Part shown: positions 6,552-6,823 of the stretch, one piece after another
Position numbering within the stretch: position 1 is the stretch's first letter
Layout: each line of letters begins with the position of its first letter
Assembly: GCA_009779045.1 (NCBI GenBank)
Contig: WREZ01000069.1
Coordinates: forward strand, 1 to 6,823
Source: Candidatus Bathycorpusculum sp.
Lineage (GTDB): Archaea > Thermoproteota > Bathyarchaeia > Bathyarchaeales > Bathycorpusculaceae
DNA length: 6,823 bases
Direction of reading: 5' to 3'
Translations under genes and position numbers: made by a program
The notes under the pieces: model-generated
Told to the model about the DNA's origin: nothing
Databases searched by the model: none
What the model saw: the letters and a program-made list of their open reading frames with translations, nothing else

Positions 6552-6634
6552 GCTTTATCAACTATTTGTACAATATTTTTTATCATATTCCAATACAGAA
6601 ATAACATTTATATATGCGACAATAATTGTGTAGA

Positions 6635-6647
6635 ACCTAAAATCCCG
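6635..6647 (+). repeat. Boundary inverted repeat, right copy
   Basis: ACCTAAAATCCCG is a perfect 13-base match to the minus strand of 111-123. The two copies point towards each other across the window ends and would enclose 312 bases in a circle. Confidence 0.7.
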
Positions 6648-6662
6648 AAGATGTAACTATGA

Positions 6663-6693
6663 AATCTCGTTAAAATGGCGGAATAACGAAATT
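6663..6693. repeat. Inverted repeat in the putative origin
   Basis: AATCTCGTTA at 6663-6672 and TAACGAAATT at 6684-6693 match as an inverted repeat at 9 of 10 positions, around an 11-base centre. It is the first of four adjacent dyads in this segment. Confidence 0.6.
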
Positions 6694-6709
6694 AAAGGTT
6701 TTTAAGTGT

Positions 6710-6727
6710 ATTTTAGTGAACTAAAAT
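6710..6727. repeat. Perfect 18-base palindrome with 2-base centre
   Basis: ATTTTAGT, GA, ACTAAAAT: perfect 8-base arms around two bases. The size and shape fit a dimeric protein binding site. Confidence 0.65.
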
Positions 6728-6734
6728 GTAAAAA

Positions 6735-6765
6735 CATAGTTATATTGTGTATAATTATAACTATG
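6735..6765. repeat. 31-base dyad enclosing an exact DnaA box
   Basis: CATAGTTATA at 6735-6744 and TATAACTATG at 6756-6765 are perfect inverted arms around 11 bases. The centre holds TGTGTATAA at 6746-6754, the reverse complement of TTATACACA, which fits the DnaA box consensus TTATNCACA. The enclosed TATAAT at 6750-6755 could also be read as a -10 element on the plus strand, but no good -35 goes with it. Confidence 0.6.
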
Positions 6766-6780
6766 CTGCAGTTAATACAA

Positions 6781-6810
6781 AAACGCGATTTCACCACGCA
6801 ATCGTCGTTT
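6781..6810. repeat. Central hairpin near the symmetry axis
   Basis: AAACGCGATT at 6781-6790 pairs with AATCGTCGTTT at 6800-6810, with one bulged base and a 9-base loop. Its midpoint (about 6795) is close to the centre, about 6790, predicted by the boundary repeats and the paired DnaA-like boxes. Confidence 0.5.
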
Positions 6811-6823
6811 CAACGAACATTCA

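Larger units (their letters stand above)
6635..6823. other. Putative replication origin, right part (continues into 1-123 if circular)
   Basis: This non-coding segment begins with the 13-base boundary repeat and then carries four consecutive dyads: 6663-6693, 6710-6727, 6735-6765 and 6781-6810. The third encloses an exact DnaA-box 9-mer. The octamer TAACTATG occurs at 6654-6661 and 6758-6765, and inverted at 6735-6742, like an iteron. Together with 1-123 it forms a roughly symmetric 312-base region centred near 6790, between A/C-rich and G/T-rich arms. No Rep gene adjoins it. Confidence 0.45.

Overview
The window holds three complete genes, all on the minus strand and read in the order purF-like, carB, guaA, so transcription runs from high to low coordinates. 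They are separated by gaps of 39 and 27 bases, which suggests one operon. Both window ends are non-coding (1-239 and 5982-6823), no gene is cut by an end, and there is no rRNA, tRNA, transposase, phage gene or CRISPR array. The proteins are bacterial. The PurF-like protein and the free-standing GuaA synthetase subunit resemble forms I recall from anaerobic Clostridia and Bacteroidales, but I cannot fix the taxon from sequence alone. The DNA is AT-rich, with long non-coding stretches and extreme strand asymmetry, as in host-restricted or symbiotic bacteria.

The main signal is base composition. Hand counts of G+T on the plus strand in 60-base blocks give about 47% at 61-120, 77% at 121-180, 80% at 1261-1320, 65% at 2041-2100, about 50% at 2341-2520, 37-45% in blocks sampled from 2581 to 3120, about 27-33% in several blocks between 3301 and 5760, 15% at 6061-6120, and mostly 28-55% from 6121 to the end. 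The skew therefore inverts as a gradient inside carB, and it also affects the non-coding flanks. The opposite switch must lie across the window ends. There the sequence has nested inverted repeats, two exact DnaA-box 9-mers nearby or within it, and a 13-base inverted repeat (111-123 and 6635-6647) that brackets the skew-neutral zone.

My reading, an inference, is that the window is a whole small circular replicon of about 6.8 kb. It would be copied in both directions from an oriC-like region spanning 6635-6823 plus 1-123, with forks meeting in carB. It has no replication protein of its own. Buchnera biosynthetic plasmids are a precedent for such gene sets.

Functionally, all three enzymes belong to nucleotide synthesis and to families that use ammonia taken from glutamine: PRPP to phosphoribosylamine (PurF-like), carbamoyl phosphate (CarB), and XMP to GMP (GuaA). 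None carries a recognisable working glutaminase here. The PurF-like protein has lost the N-terminal Cys and other glutaminase residues, CarB lacks its CarA partner in the window, and GuaA lacks the glutaminase domain. The 842-base region upstream of purF also holds an 11-base inverted repeat around a possible -10 box, a 160-base imperfect hairpin, and a C-tract that resembles mitochondrial CSB II.
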